Below are positions 26,717 to 36,812 of a stretch of 64,000 bases of DNA, in pieces. Made by a program: the position numbers and the translations under genes. Under the pieces are notes generated by a model, which was not told where the DNA came from, made no database searches, and worked only from the letters and a program-made list of their open reading frames with translations. Origin of the DNA: Sphingopyxis flava (GTDB lineage Bacteria > Pseudomonadota > Alphaproteobacteria > Sphingomonadales > Sphingomonadaceae); assembly GCF_900168005.1 (NCBI RefSeq), contig NZ_FUYP01000012.1, forward strand, positions 55,609 to 119,608, given 5' to 3'. Position 1 is the stretch's first letter; each line of letters starts with the position of its first letter.

Positions 26717-29100
26717 AGATCACGCTTGATTGGCTTCGCCAACATCTCGATGGCGATTTCGCCGTGGACGACGTCGTTGCGGCCCTGAATCGCATCGGCC
26801 ACGAGGTCGAGGGCGTCGAATATCCCGCCGAGAAGTTCGCAGGATTTCGCGTCGCCAAAGTGCTGACCGCCGAAAAGCATCCGCAGGCAGACAAGCTGCA
26901 GGTGCTCAGCGTCGATACCGGCGAGGGCGGCGCGCCGATCACGGTCGTCTGCGGTGCCCCCAATGCGCGCGCGGGTCTTGTCGGCGTACTCGGCCTGCCG
27001 GGAGCAGTCGTTCCCGCCACCAAGTTGGTGCTGAAGGTCGCCGCCGTGCGCGGCGTTGAATCGAACGGGATGATGTGCTCGACGCGCGAGCTTGAGCTAG
27101 GCGACGACCATGATGGGATCATCGAGCTGCCTGCCGACGCGCCAGTCGGGACGCCCTTCGCAGACTATTCGGGCGTCGATGACCCGGTGATCGAGGTTTC
27201 GATCACGCCGAACCGGCAGGATTGCATGGGCGTGCGCGGAATTGCGCGCGACCTTGCCGCCGCTGGGCTCGGCACACTGAAGCCGCTCGACGTCCCGACG
27301 ATCGAGGGCGAGGACGCGCCCGCGACCGAAATCCGGACCGACGACCCCGATGGCTGCCCGGCGTTTTACGGCCGCACGATCCGCGGCGTCACCAACGGCA
27401 CCGCCCCCGAATGGATGCGGCGCCGGCTGGAGGCAATCGGGCAGCGTTCGATCTCCGCGCTCGTCGACATCAGCAATTATGTGATGTTTGACCTCGGCCG
27501 TCCGAGCCACATCTATGACCGCGCCAAGCTGTCGGGCGCACTCGTCGCTCGGCGCGCGCGCGCGGGCGAAACGGTCACGGCGCTCAATGGCAAGGACTAT
27601 CGTCTGACCGACACGATGACAGTGATCGCCGACGACAATGGCGTCCACGACATCGCCGGCATCATGGGCGGCGAACATTCGGGGTGCAGCGAAACGACGA
27701 CCGACGTGCTCGTAGAAATCGCCTGGTTCACCCCTGAGCGTATCGCGCTCACCGGTCAGGCACTTGGCCTGACGAGCGATGCGCGCAGCCGATTCGAGCG
27801 CGGCGTCGACCCGGCTTTCCTCGACGATGCGACCGCGATTGTCACCGGTCATATTCTCAACCTGTGCGGCGGCACCCCCTCGACCGTGACGCGCGCGGGA
27901 ACGCCGCCCGTCGCCTCTCGGCACATCGATTATGACCCAGCGCTTGCGCAAGCGCTGGGCGGCGTCGCTATTCCGGAGGACCGACAGCGCGCGATCCTCG
28001 AGGCGCTGGGCTTCACCATCATGGAGCTGGGGGCGCTGTGGCATGTCACCGTGCCGAGCTGGCGCCGCGACATGGATGGCCCCCCTGACATCGTCGAGGA
28101 GGTCGTGCGCATTCACGGGTTCGAGGCGATTCCGTCGACCCCGCTGCCGCGCGCCGAGGGCGTCGCAAAGCCGACCGCTACCACCGAGCAATTGATCGAG
28201 CGCCGCCTTCGCCGCGCTGCTGCAGCTGCAGGTTTTCACGAAGCAGTGACCTGGAGCTTCGTTTCGGAGCGGGAGGCAGCCCCCTTCGGCGGCGGGGCGT
28301 GGTCGCTCGCCAATCCGATCAGCGAGGATATGAAGGTCATGCGTCCCTCGCTGCTCCCGGGCCTGCTTTCGGCAGCAGCGCGCAACCAGAATCGCGGCGC
28401 CGCGAGCATCCGTCTGTTCGAGATCGGCCGGCGCTACCTCGCCGATGCCGAGCGTCCCACGCTCGCAGTGCTGATGACCGGCGAGAAGCGCGCGCGCGAT
28501 TGGCAGACGGGGAAGGCCGCGCCTTTTGACGCCTTTGACGCAAAGGCCGCCGCGCTCACGCTGCTCGAGGCCGCGGGGGCACCCGCCGATCGGCTGCAGG
28601 TCATGGCGGCCAACGCCGAAGGCGCGATCTGGCATCCCGGCCAGTCAGCAACGCTGCGTCTCGGCCCCAAGGCAGTGCTCGCCGAATTCGGCGCGCTCCA
28701 CCCCGCGCTGACCCGGCATTTCGACGTTGCGGGCCCGGTGATGGCGGCGCAGATCTTTCTCGATGCGATCCCCGCGAAACGCGCGAGCGGTCCGGCTCGC
28801 GCGGCCTTCATGCCGCCGGCGCTGCAATCGGTGCGCCGCGACTTTGCCTTCCTCGCCCCCGACACACTCGCCGCGGCGGACCTCGTCCGCGCGATCCGCG
28901 GTGCCGACAAGACGAACATCGTCAACGTACGCCTGTTCGACCGCTTTGCGGGTGAGGGCGTCCCCGAGGGTCAGCTGAGCCTCGCGGTAGAGGTCGAGCT
29001 GCAGCCACAAGACAAGAGCTTCACCGATCCCGAGCTCAAGGCGATTGCCGACAAGGTGGTCGCCGCGGCTGCGAAACTGGGCGCCGCGCTGCGGGGCTAG
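26713..29100 (+). CDS. pheT: Phenylalanyl-tRNA synthetase beta subunit
   Basis: A 795-residue protein starting [13 protein letters not shown] at an ATG overlapping the pheS TGA by 4 bp. Domains in order: tRNA-binding EMAP/OB fold (about 40-150, with [11 protein letters not shown]), B3/B4 editing domain, B5 DNA-binding-like domain, catalytic-like core, and the C-terminal anticodon-binding domain (RRDFAFLAP...[15 protein letters not shown]). Length and order are normal. Confidence 0.97.
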   Translation: MKITLDWLRQHLDGDFAVDDVVAALNRIGHEVEGVEYPAEKFAGFRVAKVLTAEKHPQADKLQVLSVDTGEGGAPITVVCGAPNARAGLVGVLGLPGAVVPATKLVLKVAAVRGVESNGMMCSTRELELGDDHDGIIELPADAPVGTPFADYSGVDDPVIEVSITPNRQDCMGVRGIARDLAAAGLGTLKPLDVPTIEGEDAPATEIRTDDPDGCPAFYGRTIRGVTNGTAPEWMRRRLEAIGQRSISALVDISNYVMFDLGRPSHIYDRAKLSGALVARRARAGETVTALNGKDYRLTDTMTVIADDNGVHDIAGIMGGEHSGCSETTTDVLVEIAWFTPERIALTGQALGLTSDARSRFERGVDPAFLDDATAIVTGHILNLCGGTPSTVTRAGTPPVASRHIDYDPALAQALGGVAIPEDRQRAILEALGFTIMELGALWHVTVPSWRRDMDGPPDIVEEVVRIHGFEAIPSTPLPRAEGVAKPTATTEQLIERRLRRAAAAAGFHEAVTWSFVSEREAAPFGGGAWSLANPISEDMKVMRPSLLPGLLSAAARNQNRGAASIRLFEIGRRYLADAERPTLAVLMTGEKRARDWQTGKAAPFDAFDAKAAALTLLEAAGAPADRLQVMAANAEGAIWHPGQSATLRLGPKAVLAEFGALHPALTRHFDVAGPVMAAQIFLDAIPAKRASGPARAAFMPPALQSVRRDFAFLAPDTLAAADLVRAIRGADKTNIVNVRLFDRFAGEGVPEGQLSLAVEVELQPQDKSFTDPELKAIADKVVAAAAKLGAALRG

Positions 29101-29258
29101 CCACCATGCTTGCGAGCGTCTGCCGTCGCTGATCACCGCAAGGCGGCCCCACCGCATCGACAGCAGGGACAGACGGCCCTTGCGACGGAACGGCCGCGGG
29201 ACGATATGAGGGACAGAACGGCGTTCCGGCATCGGACGCGCCCAGAGGAGTTCATGCC

Positions 29259-29663
29259 ATGACCGATCCCAGAGCCGACCGCGACCTTGATCCGATGGCG
29301 CGCCATGTGCTGCGTGAAGGTGGCACCGAACGCGCCTTCACTGGTAAATATGTCGATCACAAGGGCGATGGCATTTATCGCTGCGCGGGCTGCGGGGCAC
29401 CATTGTTCGACAGTCGGACCAAATATGACAGCGGCTCGGGCTGGCCGAGCTACACGGCGCCGGCCACCGAGACCGCGGTGACCGAGTTGACCGACACCAG
29501 CCACGGGATGATGCGCACCGAAGTACGCTGCGCGCGGTGCGAAGGCCATCTGGGGCATGTCTTTCCCGACGGACCCGGGCCAGCAGGACTGCGCTATTGC
29601 ATTAACAGCGCAGCGCTTGACTTCGCCGAGCGCGGGCAGGAAGAGGCAGAGAGCCGGCAATAG
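29259..29663 (+). CDS. msrB: Peptide methionine (R)-S-oxide reductase MsrB
   Basis: The product is 134 residues. It has two zinc Cys pairs (CAGCGAP and CARCEGH), the DSGSGWPSY motif and the catalytic cysteine in [10 protein letters not shown]. It reduces the R epimer of methionine sulfoxide with thioredoxin. The 158-bp gap from pheT shows no other gene. Confidence 0.95.
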   Translation: MTDPRADRDLDPMARHVLREGGTERAFTGKYVDHKGDGIYRCAGCGAPLFDSRTKYDSGSGWPSYTAPATETAVTELTDTSHGMMRTEVRCARCEGHLGHVFPDGPGPAGLRYCINSAALDFAERGQEEAESRQ

Positions 29664-29735
29664 CGGAACGCCGCCGGGGGGCCGACGTCAACGGGTCGCA
29701 CCGGCAGGGGCGCGGCGAGGGAAGGAACAGAGGCT

Positions 29736-31931
29736 TTGCGCCGCGAAAGACAGCAGGCATCGTCGGGTAAATCACCATCGAGAAGCAAAAAGGGCCGCTC
29801 AGCAGGCCGCGGCGAGCCCTCGCGCCTGCGGGTCTGGGTGCGCCGCATGGCCCGCTGGGGCATCGGCCTTGCAATCGTCGCTCTGGTGGCCATCGCGGTC
29901 GCGGTTGGAATTGCAGCGCAACGCATTCCAAGCTTTGAGGAACTTAAAAAATCGCCCGCCGGCCAGACCGTGCGCATCCACGCTGCCGATGGCACGATCT
30001 TTTTCTCGCTCGGCCCCAATTATGGGCGATGGTTGACCCTGCGCGAAACGCCGAGGGTCATGCAGGACGCAATGGTAGCGGTCGAGGACCGGCGCTTCCG
30101 CTACCATCCGGGCGTCGACCCGGTAGGCCTCGCGCGCGCGGGGGTGTTCGCGGTCGAGAATTATGGGAGCGGGCGGCGCATGCAGGGCGCCTCGACGATC
30201 ACGCAGCAACTCGCGCGTAACGTCTTTCTCTCAAACAGCTACACCTGGTCGCGCAAGCTGCGCGAGATGGTGCTGGCAATGGCGCTCGAATGGAAATTCT
30301 CGAAGGACGAGATCCTCGAGCTTTATCTCAACAAGGTTTATTTCGGCGGCGGCAGCTATGGCATCGACGCTGCATCCCGGCGCTTTTTTGGCCATAGCGC
30401 GACCGACATGAGCCTGTCGGAAGCCGCGGTAATCGCGGGGCTGGTCAAGGCGCCCTCGCGCTATTCGCCGACAGCCGACGCACAGGCGGCGCTGGGCCGC
30501 GCCGGGGTTGTCTTGAATGTCATGGTCGATGCAGGGGTGATCACCCGGGCGCAGGCCGATGCCGCCAAGCCTGCCGACGTGGAGCTGGCGCAGGAAACGG
30601 GCCAGAACAGCGCACGCTATTTCACCGACTGGGCGCTGCCGCAGCTCGACATGCTGATCGACGAGGGCAATGAACCAATCGACGTCTATACGACGATCGA
30701 CCTCGACATGCAGCGCGCGGCGACCGCGGCAATTCAGGCTAATGTCCCAAGCGGGGTACAAGGCGCGCTCGTCTCGCTCGATCGCGACGGCGCGGTGCGG
30801 GCGATGGTGGGCGGCTCGGACTATGTCGCGTCGAACTATAATCGAGCGACGCAGGCGGTTCGGCAGCCGGGGTCGGCGTGGAAGCTGTTCGTTTATATGG
30901 CAGCGCTGGAGGCGGGCTATAAGGTTGACGACGAAGTGGTCGACGAGCCGGTGACGATAGCCGGCTGGTCGCCCCGCAATTCGTCGGGCCGCTTCGCCGG
31001 ACCGATGAGCCTGCGCACCGCATTCGCCTATTCGGTCAACACGGTTGCAGCGAAGCTGGGGAGCGAAATCGGTTTTTCGGCAGTCGCCAATATGGCGCGC
31101 CGCTTCGGCATCACAACGCCGATCAACACCCATCCCTCGATGGTGCTGGGCAGCGCTGAGGTTCGCGTGATCGACATGACCGCCGCCTTCGCTGCGGTCG
31201 CGCGCAGAGGCGTGTCGGTGCATCCCTACGGCATTACCAAGGTGACAACCGCCGACGGCCGCCTCCTCTATCAGCGCAAGCCCGAGGGCGGGCAGCAGCT
31301 CGTCGATAGCTGGGTCGCGGCGGGCATCACCGACCTGCTGCAGACTGCGGTCAACACCGGTACCGGGCGCGCGGCGCAGATCGGCCGGCCTGTCGCAGGC
31401 AAGACCGGAACAACGTCGAGCAACAAGGACGGCTGGTTCCTGGGCTTTTCGAGCGGGCTGACGACGGGCGTGTGGATGGGCCGCGACGATGCGAAACCCG
31501 TCGGCGGGCTGCAGGGGGGGCGGGCGCCTGCCAAGGCCTTTGCCGACTATATGCGCATCGCCGTGGCGCGCCGCCCTGTCGAGGCATTCGATACCGAGGT
31601 GAAGCTGCCCGAGTGGCAGCTTGAAGAGGATGACGGTGCCATGTTCGGCGCGCCCGAAGAAGACGGGCTGGTTGACGAGAACGGCATGCCCATCGAGCTG
31701 CCCGGCATGGGCCTGCCCCCCGATGACGGCGTCGCGCCGCCGCCTATCGACGACGGGCCCGTTCTCGACCAACAATGGATCGAGGAGCAAACGGGGCGTC
31801 GACGTTCACCCGAAGGCAGCGGCGGACCCAAAACCGTTCAACCGCCCCCAGCCCGGCCCGCGCCGCCGGCGGTTCGCATTCCGCCGGCACGCGCGCCGCA
31901 GGACAGTGCGGCAGGCGAAGTCAGGCCGTAA
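29736..31931 (+). CDS. Class A penicillin-binding protein (PBP1A type)
   Basis: A 731-residue bifunctional peptidoglycan synthase. A basic cytoplasmic N-terminus and one membrane helix (about 41-63) precede the glycosyltransferase domain, which has the catalytic Glu block AVEDRRFRYHPGVDP and GASTITQQLARN. The transpeptidase domain has SAWK (the SxxK serine), SVNT and KTGTTSSN. The Pro-rich C-terminus is probably unstructured and periplasmic. The start used is TTG at 29736 with AAGGA upstream; ATG at 29847 is an alternative that shortens the basic tail. The 3' end overlaps the convergent gene by 11 bp. Confidence 0.94.
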   Translation: MRRERQQASSGKSPSRSKKGRSAGRGEPSRLRVWVRRMARWGIGLAIVALVAIAVAVGIAAQRIPSFEELKKSPAGQTVRIHAADGTIFFSLGPNYGRWLTLRETPRVMQDAMVAVEDRRFRYHPGVDPVGLARAGVFAVENYGSGRRMQGASTITQQLARNVFLSNSYTWSRKLREMVLAMALEWKFSKDEILELYLNKVYFGGGSYGIDAASRRFFGHSATDMSLSEAAVIAGLVKAPSRYSPTADAQAALGRAGVVLNVMVDAGVITRAQADAAKPADVELAQETGQNSARYFTDWALPQLDMLIDEGNEPIDVYTTIDLDMQRAATAAIQANVPSGVQGALVSLDRDGAVRAMVGGSDYVASNYNRATQAVRQPGSAWKLFVYMAALEAGYKVDDEVVDEPVTIAGWSPRNSSGRFAGPMSLRTAFAYSVNTVAAKLGSEIGFSAVANMARRFGITTPINTHPSMVLGSAEVRVIDMTAAFAAVARRGVSVHPYGITKVTTADGRLLYQRKPEGGQQLVDSWVAAGITDLLQTAVNTGTGRAAQIGRPVAGKTGTTSSNKDGWFLGFSSGLTTGVWMGRDDAKPVGGLQGGRAPAKAFADYMRIAVARRPVEAFDTEVKLPEWQLEEDDGAMFGAPEEDGLVDENGMPIELPGMGLPPDDGVAPPPIDDGPVLDQQWIEEQTGRRRSPEGSGGPKTVQPPPARPAPPAVRIPPARAPQDSAAGEVRP

Positions 31932-32649
31932 AGCGGAAGCGGTGCAGACTGCGGCCTTCACGCCGCAGCCAGCCGCGCGCCGCGGTAACGTCACCGTCGT
32001 GGAGCGTATCGACCAGCGCGTGGAATGCCGCGCTGTGGTCCATATGGCGCAGATGCGCGACCTCATGCGCGACGGTTGCGCGCCGGACATGCCCCGGTGC
32101 CATGATCAGCCGCCAGCTATAGCGCAGATCGCCCGCATAAGTGCAGCTGCCCCAGCGGCTTCGGGGATCACCGATGCCGACGCGCCCGACCCGCAGCCCG
32201 GCCGCCGCGGCAATCTCGCGGCTCTCGCGCTCCATCAGCGCCAGCGCCTCGGTCTTCAACCAGCGCTCGACGCGGCGCCCCACAGTTTCGGCCGGCCCGC
32301 CGAGAATGAGGGCATCATCGGTGAGGCACAGCGCCCTGGGGCGTGCTCGATCCCACTCGATGCGACGTTCGATTCCGATGAAGGGAATGCAAGTGCCGGG
32401 ACCGACGATGACCGGCGCCACCGCCTTGCCGACCTGGGCCGCGATCCACTCATGTTGTTCACCCGCCCATTGCAGGGCCTTGGCGCGGCTCGCACGGTGG
32501 GGCAGCGTCAACCGCAGCTCGGCGCGCGCAGCATCGAAAACAAGCCGATAGCGACGCGCTCGCGCATGAGGAACAAGGCGCACCGGCCAGGCCGCCTCAC
32601 CGATCCGGATATGCGGACCATCGGCCGCGCAGCCCGCTTCAGACGACAT
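31921..32649 (-). CDS. YgjP-like (DUF45) zinc metallopeptidase
   Basis: A 242-residue protein with the gluzincin-type motif ATVAHEVAHLRHMDHS (HExxH plus a later His) preceded by SRWGSCTYAGDLRYSWRL, the signature of the M48/SprT-like YgjP (DUF45) family. No signal peptide, so cytoplasmic. The ATG at 32649 lies inside the upstream ycgN-like gene (11-bp overlap), suggesting coupled translation. Substrate unknown. Confidence 0.88.
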   Translation of the reverse strand: MSSEAGCAADGPHIRIGEAAWPVRLVPHARARRYRLVFDAARAELRLTLPHRASRAKALQWAGEQHEWIAAQVGKAVAPVIVGPGTCIPFIGIERRIEWDRARPRALCLTDDALILGGPAETVGRRVERWLKTEALALMERESREIAAAAGLRVGRVGIGDPRSRWGSCTYAGDLRYSWRLIMAPGHVRRATVAHEVAHLRHMDHSAAFHALVDTLHDGDVTAARGWLRREGRSLHRFRFTA

Positions 32650-33088
32650 GTTGCACCAGATGGTTTTCGAGCGGGCCTGCAACGTCTTCGCTCACCGTCC
32701 AGCCGACGATCGATTCGCCCGCGCGGTGCACGGCATCGCGGTCGCCGCAGACCAGATAATGCCACTCGGGCAGCGGCCGTCCCTCGGCGCGCAGGCGGTA
32801 GGCGCAGCTTTGCGGAAGCCATTCTATGTCGGCAACCTTGCCCTTGGACAGCGTGAGACAGTCGGGGACATGGCGGCGCCGGTGCTTGTAATCGCCGCAG
32901 CGCGCGGTTTTGAGGTCGAGCAGGCGACATGCGACATTGGTCGGATAGATACGGCCCGTCTCCTCATCCTCCAGCTTGTGCAGGCAGCATTTGCCGCATC
33001 CGTCGCACAGCGCCTCCCACTCGCCGGCGTCAAGGCTCGCAAGTGGCGCTTCCCAGAAGGGGCGCGCGGCCGGTCTTACTTCACCCAT
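32639..33088 (-). CDS. YcgN family cysteine-cluster protein
   Basis: A 149-residue protein with the CxxCxxCC cluster (CDGCGKCCLHKLED) and further conserved cysteines (NVACRLLD, ARCGDY, PDCLTL, QSCAYRL, LVCGD), as in YcgN/UPF0260 proteins thought to bind a metal or Fe-S cluster. It is overlapped at both ends by its neighbours, the SCO gene upstream and the peptidase gene downstream, so the three probably form one operon. Confidence 0.9.
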   Translation of the reverse strand: MGEVRPAARPFWEAPLASLDAGEWEALCDGCGKCCLHKLEDEETGRIYPTNVACRLLDLKTARCGDYKHRRRHVPDCLTLSKGKVADIEWLPQSCAYRLRAEGRPLPEWHYLVCGDRDAVHRAGESIVGWTVSEDVAGPLENHLVQHVV

Positions 33089-33720
33089 TTCGCGAGCTCG
33101 GCGGCGACCTTCTCCGGAGCACCCTCATCGCCATCGGTCGTGGGATCGTCGACCGGCAACATTGCGAGCGGCTTGCCCTCGGGGTCCATCAGAAAAGCAA
33201 TCTGGGTGTGCGCCATCAGATAGCGATCGGGCGCCGAACCCTCGACCTTGTTGTAGACGACGACGTAGGCTTTGGCGGCCTGCGCGATCTGCTCGGGTGT
33301 TCCAGTGAGGCCGAGCAGGCGCGGATGGTAACGGCTGACAAAGGCTCTCAACGCCTCGGGTGTGTCTCGCGCCGGATCGATGGTAATGAACAGCGGCTGC
33401 ACTCTTGCGCCGCGTTCGGGCGCATCCTTCTCGAACCGGGCGAGCCCACGCATCAGCTTTTGCAGGTCAACGGGACAAATGTCGGGGCAAAAGCTGTAGC
33501 CGAAATAGATGAGGCGATACTGGCCGGTGAAATCGCTGTCTTTCACGCTACGGCCGTTCTGATCGGTCAGCGTGAAGGGTCCGCCGATCCGCGCGCCTTC
33601 AAGCGGCGGGCTCGCATCGGGAGCAGGCGCGGTACCGTCACAGCCCGCCAGGGCCGCACTGAAAGCGAGGAGCAGGCTTGCACGAAACAGCTTTTGGCCC
33701 ATATTCACGATATTCATCAT
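33076..33720 (-). CDS. SCO1/SenC family copper-handling protein
   Basis: The product is 214 residues from the ATG at 33720 (starts at 33717 or 33702 are also possible). A lipoprotein-like leader ends in ALAGC. The thioredoxin-fold domain has the copper-binding pair FCPDICPVD and the distal histidine in AHTQIAF, the residues used to metallate cytochrome oxidase CuA. The 3' end overlaps ycgN by 13 bp. No cytochrome oxidase genes lie in the window. Confidence 0.93.
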   Translation of the reverse strand: MMNIVNMGQKLFRASLLLAFSAALAGCDGTAPAPDASPPLEGARIGGPFTLTDQNGRSVKDSDFTGQYRLIYFGYSFCPDICPVDLQKLMRGLARFEKDAPERGARVQPLFITIDPARDTPEALRAFVSRYHPRLLGLTGTPEQIAQAAKAYVVVYNKVEGSAPDRYLMAHTQIAFLMDPEGKPLAMLPVDDPTTDGDEGAPEKVAAELAKWVK

Positions 33721-33797
33721 CGGGCCAGCCTTGCGGGGGTAGGCGCTGAAAATCAACCTTTGCGTCGCACAGCGGCGCCCATTGACCGAGGTCGCTC

Positions 33798-34409
33798 ATG
33801 TCTCGACACGCCAAGCTGCGTTTCGCTTCGCTTTTCCTGCTGGCCGGACTCGCGGCGTCGCCCGCGGCGGCGCAATTCAGCGACACCTACAGCTTCCTGC
33901 AGGCCGTCCAGAGCCGCGACGGCGACAAGGCGACCAAGCTCCTGACGGACAATGACGCGCGAATCGTCAATACGCGCAGCCCCGACAATGGCGAGACCGC
34001 GCTCGCCATCGTCGTCAAGCGTCGCGATCTTACCTGGCTCAAATTCCTTCTCGGCAAGGGGGCCGATCCTTCGATCGCCGACCGCCAGGGCACGACCCCG
34101 CTGATGCACGCGGCGCTGATCGGCTTTCCCGAAGGCGCGAGCGAGTTGCTCGACCGCAAGGCGCCGATCGACCAGACCAACCGGCGAGGCGAAACGGCGC
34201 TGATCTTGGCGGTGCAGGCGCGCAACGCTTCCATGGTGCGACTGCTCGTGCGGCGCGGCGCAAATCCCGACAAGGCCGATCATATCGCGGGCATGTCGGC
34301 TCGCGACTATGCGAAGCGCGACGACCGCGGCGGTCAGATGCTTGAGCTGCTCGATGTCAAGGCCGACGGGGCCCCGCGCGATTCGGGGGCGGCATTCGGC
34401 CCCAATTGA
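33798..34409 (+). CDS. Exported ankyrin-repeat protein
   Basis: The product is 203 residues. A signal peptide (basic MSRHAKLRF, hydrophobic core, ASPAAAQ cleavage site) precedes about four ankyrin repeats at residues 35-170, recognisable by NGETALAIVVKRRD, GTTPLMHAALIG and GETALILAVQARN. A short tail follows. Probably periplasmic; its partner is unknown. It is divergent from the SCO gene with a 77-bp gap. Confidence 0.88.
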   Translation: MSRHAKLRFASLFLLAGLAASPAAAQFSDTYSFLQAVQSRDGDKATKLLTDNDARIVNTRSPDNGETALAIVVKRRDLTWLKFLLGKGADPSIADRQGTTPLMHAALIGFPEGASELLDRKAPIDQTNRRGETALILAVQARNASMVRLLVRRGANPDKADHIAGMSARDYAKRDDRGGQMLELLDVKADGAPRDSGAAFGPN

Positions 34410-34416
34410 TCTAGCT

Positions 34417-34454
34417 AATGTGAATTGCGAATTGACAATCACATTATGATGTGA
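34417..34454. promoter_or_regulatory. Palindromic operator candidate upstream of ribB
   Basis: Three copies of the same 6-base half-site occur in 38 bp: ATGTGA (34418-34423), TCACAT (34439-34444) and ATGTGA (34449-34454). The last two form the palindrome TCACAT-N4-ATGTGA, ending 12 bp before the ribB ATG. A TTGACA (34432-34437) and TATGAT (34445-34450) overlap the repeats, so a bound protein would block the promoter or the start. Confidence 0.5.
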
Positions 34455-34466
34455 AATGGCGGCGAC

Positions 34467-35744
34467 ATGTCTACGCAGCTCATCGACCGCATCCGCACCA
34501 TCGTCGTGGAAGGGACCATGTCCCGCTCAGGCCTTGCGCGCGCGGCGGGCCTTCATGCGAACAGCCTTCGCGACCTCGATTCGGATAGCTGGAACCCCAC
34601 CGCGGACACGCTACGCAAGCTGGAAAACTGGCTCGCCCACGGCAGCGACCTGTCGCCGATGGCAACGCCCGAGGAAATTATCGCCGAGGCGCGCAACGGT
34701 CGCATGTTCATCCTCGTCGACGACGAGGACCGCGAAAATGAGGGCGATCTTGTCATTCCGGCGCAGATGGCGACGCCCGATGCAATCAATTTCATGGCGA
34801 CGCACGGCCGAGGACTCATCTGCCTTACCTTGACGCGCAGCCGGGTCGAGGCGCTGGGACTTGAACTGATGAGCCGCAACAATGGCACGCGGCACGAAAC
34901 CGCATTCACCACGTCGATCGAGGCGCGTGAGGGCGTTACCACCGGAATATCCGCCGCTGATCGCGCGCGCACTGTGTCGGTCGCGATCGATGCTTCGAAA
35001 GACCGCGACGACATCGTTACACCGGGGCACGTATTCCCGCTGATCGCGCGCGACGGCGGCGTGCTCGTGCGTGCCGGCCACACCGAAGCCTCGGTGGACA
35101 TCGCGCGCCTCGCCGGGCTCAATCCGTCGGGCGTGATATGCGAGATCATGAACGATGACGGGACGATGGCGCGTCTCGATGACCTCATTCCTTTCGCGCG
35201 GCGCCACGGGCTGAAGATCGGGACGATCGCGGACCTTATCGCCTATCGCAACCGCACCGATCGGCTGGTCGAATGCGTTTCCGACGAACCGTTCGAATCG
35301 GATTATGGCGGCGACTGGCGCCTCAAATCCTATCGCAACAAGATCGATGGCAGCGTCAATCTGGTGTTGCAAAGGGGGCTTATCGATCCCGAAGGCGTGA
35401 CGCTGGTGCGCATGCATCCCGTCTCGATCTTCGATGATGTCATGGGCCGGCCGGGACCCAGGAAACGCCGCCTGCAACGCTCGATGGAAGCGATCGGCGA
35501 AGCGGGCGCGGGTGTCATTGTCATGCTGATGCGCCCCCTGCCCGGCTCGGCCACGGCAGAAGCGAGCCCGCCGCCCTCGGGGGGCATGGATCTACGGACC
35601 TATGGCATCGGCGCTCAGATTCTCGCCGATCTTGGTGTCCATGCCATGGAGCTTCTTACGCCGTCGCACACCAATATTGTAGGTCTCGAAGGCTATGGCC
35701 TATCGATCGTTGGCGAACGATCGATCCCGGGGGAGACCGAATAA
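34467..35744 (+). CDS. ribB: 3,4-dihydroxy-2-butanone-4-phosphate synthase with N-terminal HTH
   Basis: A 425-residue protein in three parts. Residues 1-60 form an XRE-like helix-turn-helix ([20 protein letters not shown], then [14 protein letters not shown]). Residues about 65-265 are a full DHBP synthase with [33 protein letters not shown] and [11 protein letters not shown]; this makes the four-carbon riboflavin precursor. Residues 270-425 follow GTP cyclohydrolase II ([20 protein letters not shown]) but lack the three zinc cysteines, so that activity is probably lost and a separate RibA is needed. An ATG at 34518 has a better ribosome binding site (GGAAGG) but would trim the first helix. 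The next gene is ribH. Confidence 0.93.
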   Translation: MSTQLIDRIRTIVVEGTMSRSGLARAAGLHANSLRDLDSDSWNPTADTLRKLENWLAHGSDLSPMATPEEIIAEARNGRMFILVDDEDRENEGDLVIPAQMATPDAINFMATHGRGLICLTLTRSRVEALGLELMSRNNGTRHETAFTTSIEAREGVTTGISAADRARTVSVAIDASKDRDDIVTPGHVFPLIARDGGVLVRAGHTEASVDIARLAGLNPSGVICEIMNDDGTMARLDDLIPFARRHGLKIGTIADLIAYRNRTDRLVECVSDEPFESDYGGDWRLKSYRNKIDGSVNLVLQRGLIDPEGVTLVRMHPVSIFDDVMGRPGPRKRRLQRSMEAIGEAGAGVIVMLMRPLPGSATAEASPPPSGGMDLRTYGIGAQILADLGVHAMELLTPSHTNIVGLEGYGLSIVGERSIPGETE

Positions 35745-36169
35745 TGGCGCATGTTCTCATCGTCGAGGCACGTTTCTACAGTCGTTTGAACGATATGCTG
35801 CTTGACGGCGCGCGCAGCGCGCTTGAGGTTGAGGGACACAGCCACGAAACCGTAACGGTACCGGGCGCGCTCGAAGTTCCGTCCGCCATCGCGCTCGCGT
35901 CAGATACCGGACGCTATGACGCCTATGTCGCGCTCGGCGTCGTGATCCGCGGCGAGACCTATCACTTCGAGGTGGTCTCGAACGAAAGCGCGCGCGGGAT
36001 CATGGCGCTGACGCTTGACGGACTGGCGATCGGCAACGGAATATTGACGGTCGAGAACGAAGGCCAGGCGCTCGCACGCGCAGACAAGACGCGCAAGGAC
36101 AAGGGCGGCGAGGCAGCGAAGGCCGCGCTCGCGATGCTGGCGCTCAAGGAAAAGTTCGGCGTTGCCTGA
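35744..36169 (+). CDS. ribH: 6,7-dimethyl-8-ribityllumazine synthase
   Basis: A 141-residue protein. It contains the lumazine synthase blocks [31 protein letters not shown] and a [14 protein letters not shown] segment. It condenses the RibB product with the pyrimidine from RibD. The ATG shares its first base with the ribB TAA stop, so the two are cotranscribed. ribE and ribD lie 7 kb away on the other strand. Confidence 0.96.
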   Translation: MAHVLIVEARFYSRLNDMLLDGARSALEVEGHSHETVTVPGALEVPSAIALASDTGRYDAYVALGVVIRGETYHFEVVSNESARGIMALTLDGLAIGNGILTVENEGQALARADKTRKDKGGEAAKAALAMLALKEKFGVA

Positions 36170-36770
36170 CCGTCCGCCACCCAGCCGCTATTCTGTCGTC
36201 GAGCGCGGCGCGCGGCTTGTGGTAATCGACAGGGAGACCGGCACCACGCCGCCAAGTGCCGCCGAACGCATGGCAGCGCACGATCGCCGCATGGGGCACG
36301 AGCCAATGCGCCCGCCAAACCGCCCGCCGGAAGATGCCGTCTCGGACCTTGCCCCTGACAGGATTGAACGCGCGACGAAGCCGCCCGTTTCGTCCGCCAA
36401 TTCCCAGGAAGAGGGGGCCATAGCGGCGGACAACCGCAAGCGGCCGTGGAACGACGGTAGGCCGACCGCGCCCCTGCGGAGCGTTCGGCCGCCGCGGGCG
36501 CAGACAGGGGGCCTCAAGACGATGACAACCAGCAAATGGTGGGACGCGAAGGGGCCGCGTACGATCACGCTCGGCCCTAAAGGTCAGGCCGAGCTTACCG
36601 GCAATTTCCTAGCGCTTTTCTTCGGGGCGTCGGTTGCGGCGATTATCGCGGCGTTCGTCGCACTGCCCCTGCTCTTCGTCGCCGCCTTCCTGCTCGCTCG
36701 CTTCGGCGGGCAAATCGTGGGACCAGCAGGCGCGCGGATCGTCGACAAGGCGATTGCGACGCGCGACTAG
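36162..36770 (+). CDS. Unrecognised small membrane protein downstream of ribH
   Basis: A 202-residue frame opening with TTG, overlapping the ribH stop by 8 bp, with AAGGAAAAG about 10 bp before. Residues 1-110 are Pro/Arg-rich and likely disordered. Residues 140-185 form one or two hydrophobic helices ([20 protein letters not shown]). The ATG within [13 protein letters not shown] (about 36522) could instead start a protein of about 80 residues made only of the membrane part. I do not recognise a family. Confidence 0.55.
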   Translation: MPDRPPPSRYSVVERGARLVVIDRETGTTPPSAAERMAAHDRRMGHEPMRPPNRPPEDAVSDLAPDRIERATKPPVSSANSQEEGAIAADNRKRPWNDGRPTAPLRSVRPPRAQTGGLKTMTTSKWWDAKGPRTITLGPKGQAELTGNFLALFFGASVAAIIAAFVALPLLFVAAFLLARFGGQIVGPAGARIVDKAIATRD

Positions 36771-36812
36771 CCTCTCTGGCCGCCCTTGCATGCGCAAGGA
36801 CGGCTGGAACGA

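Noticed and set aside
33717..33756. Extra 12 residues at the SCO protein N-terminus from an upstream start.
   Set aside because: The added residues precede the lipoprotein leader and extend into the divergent ankyrin promoter region; starts at 33720-33702 fit the signal peptide better.
34410..34466. Possible FMN riboswitch upstream of ribB.
   Set aside because: The gap is only 57 bp and holds none of the conserved RFN blocks.
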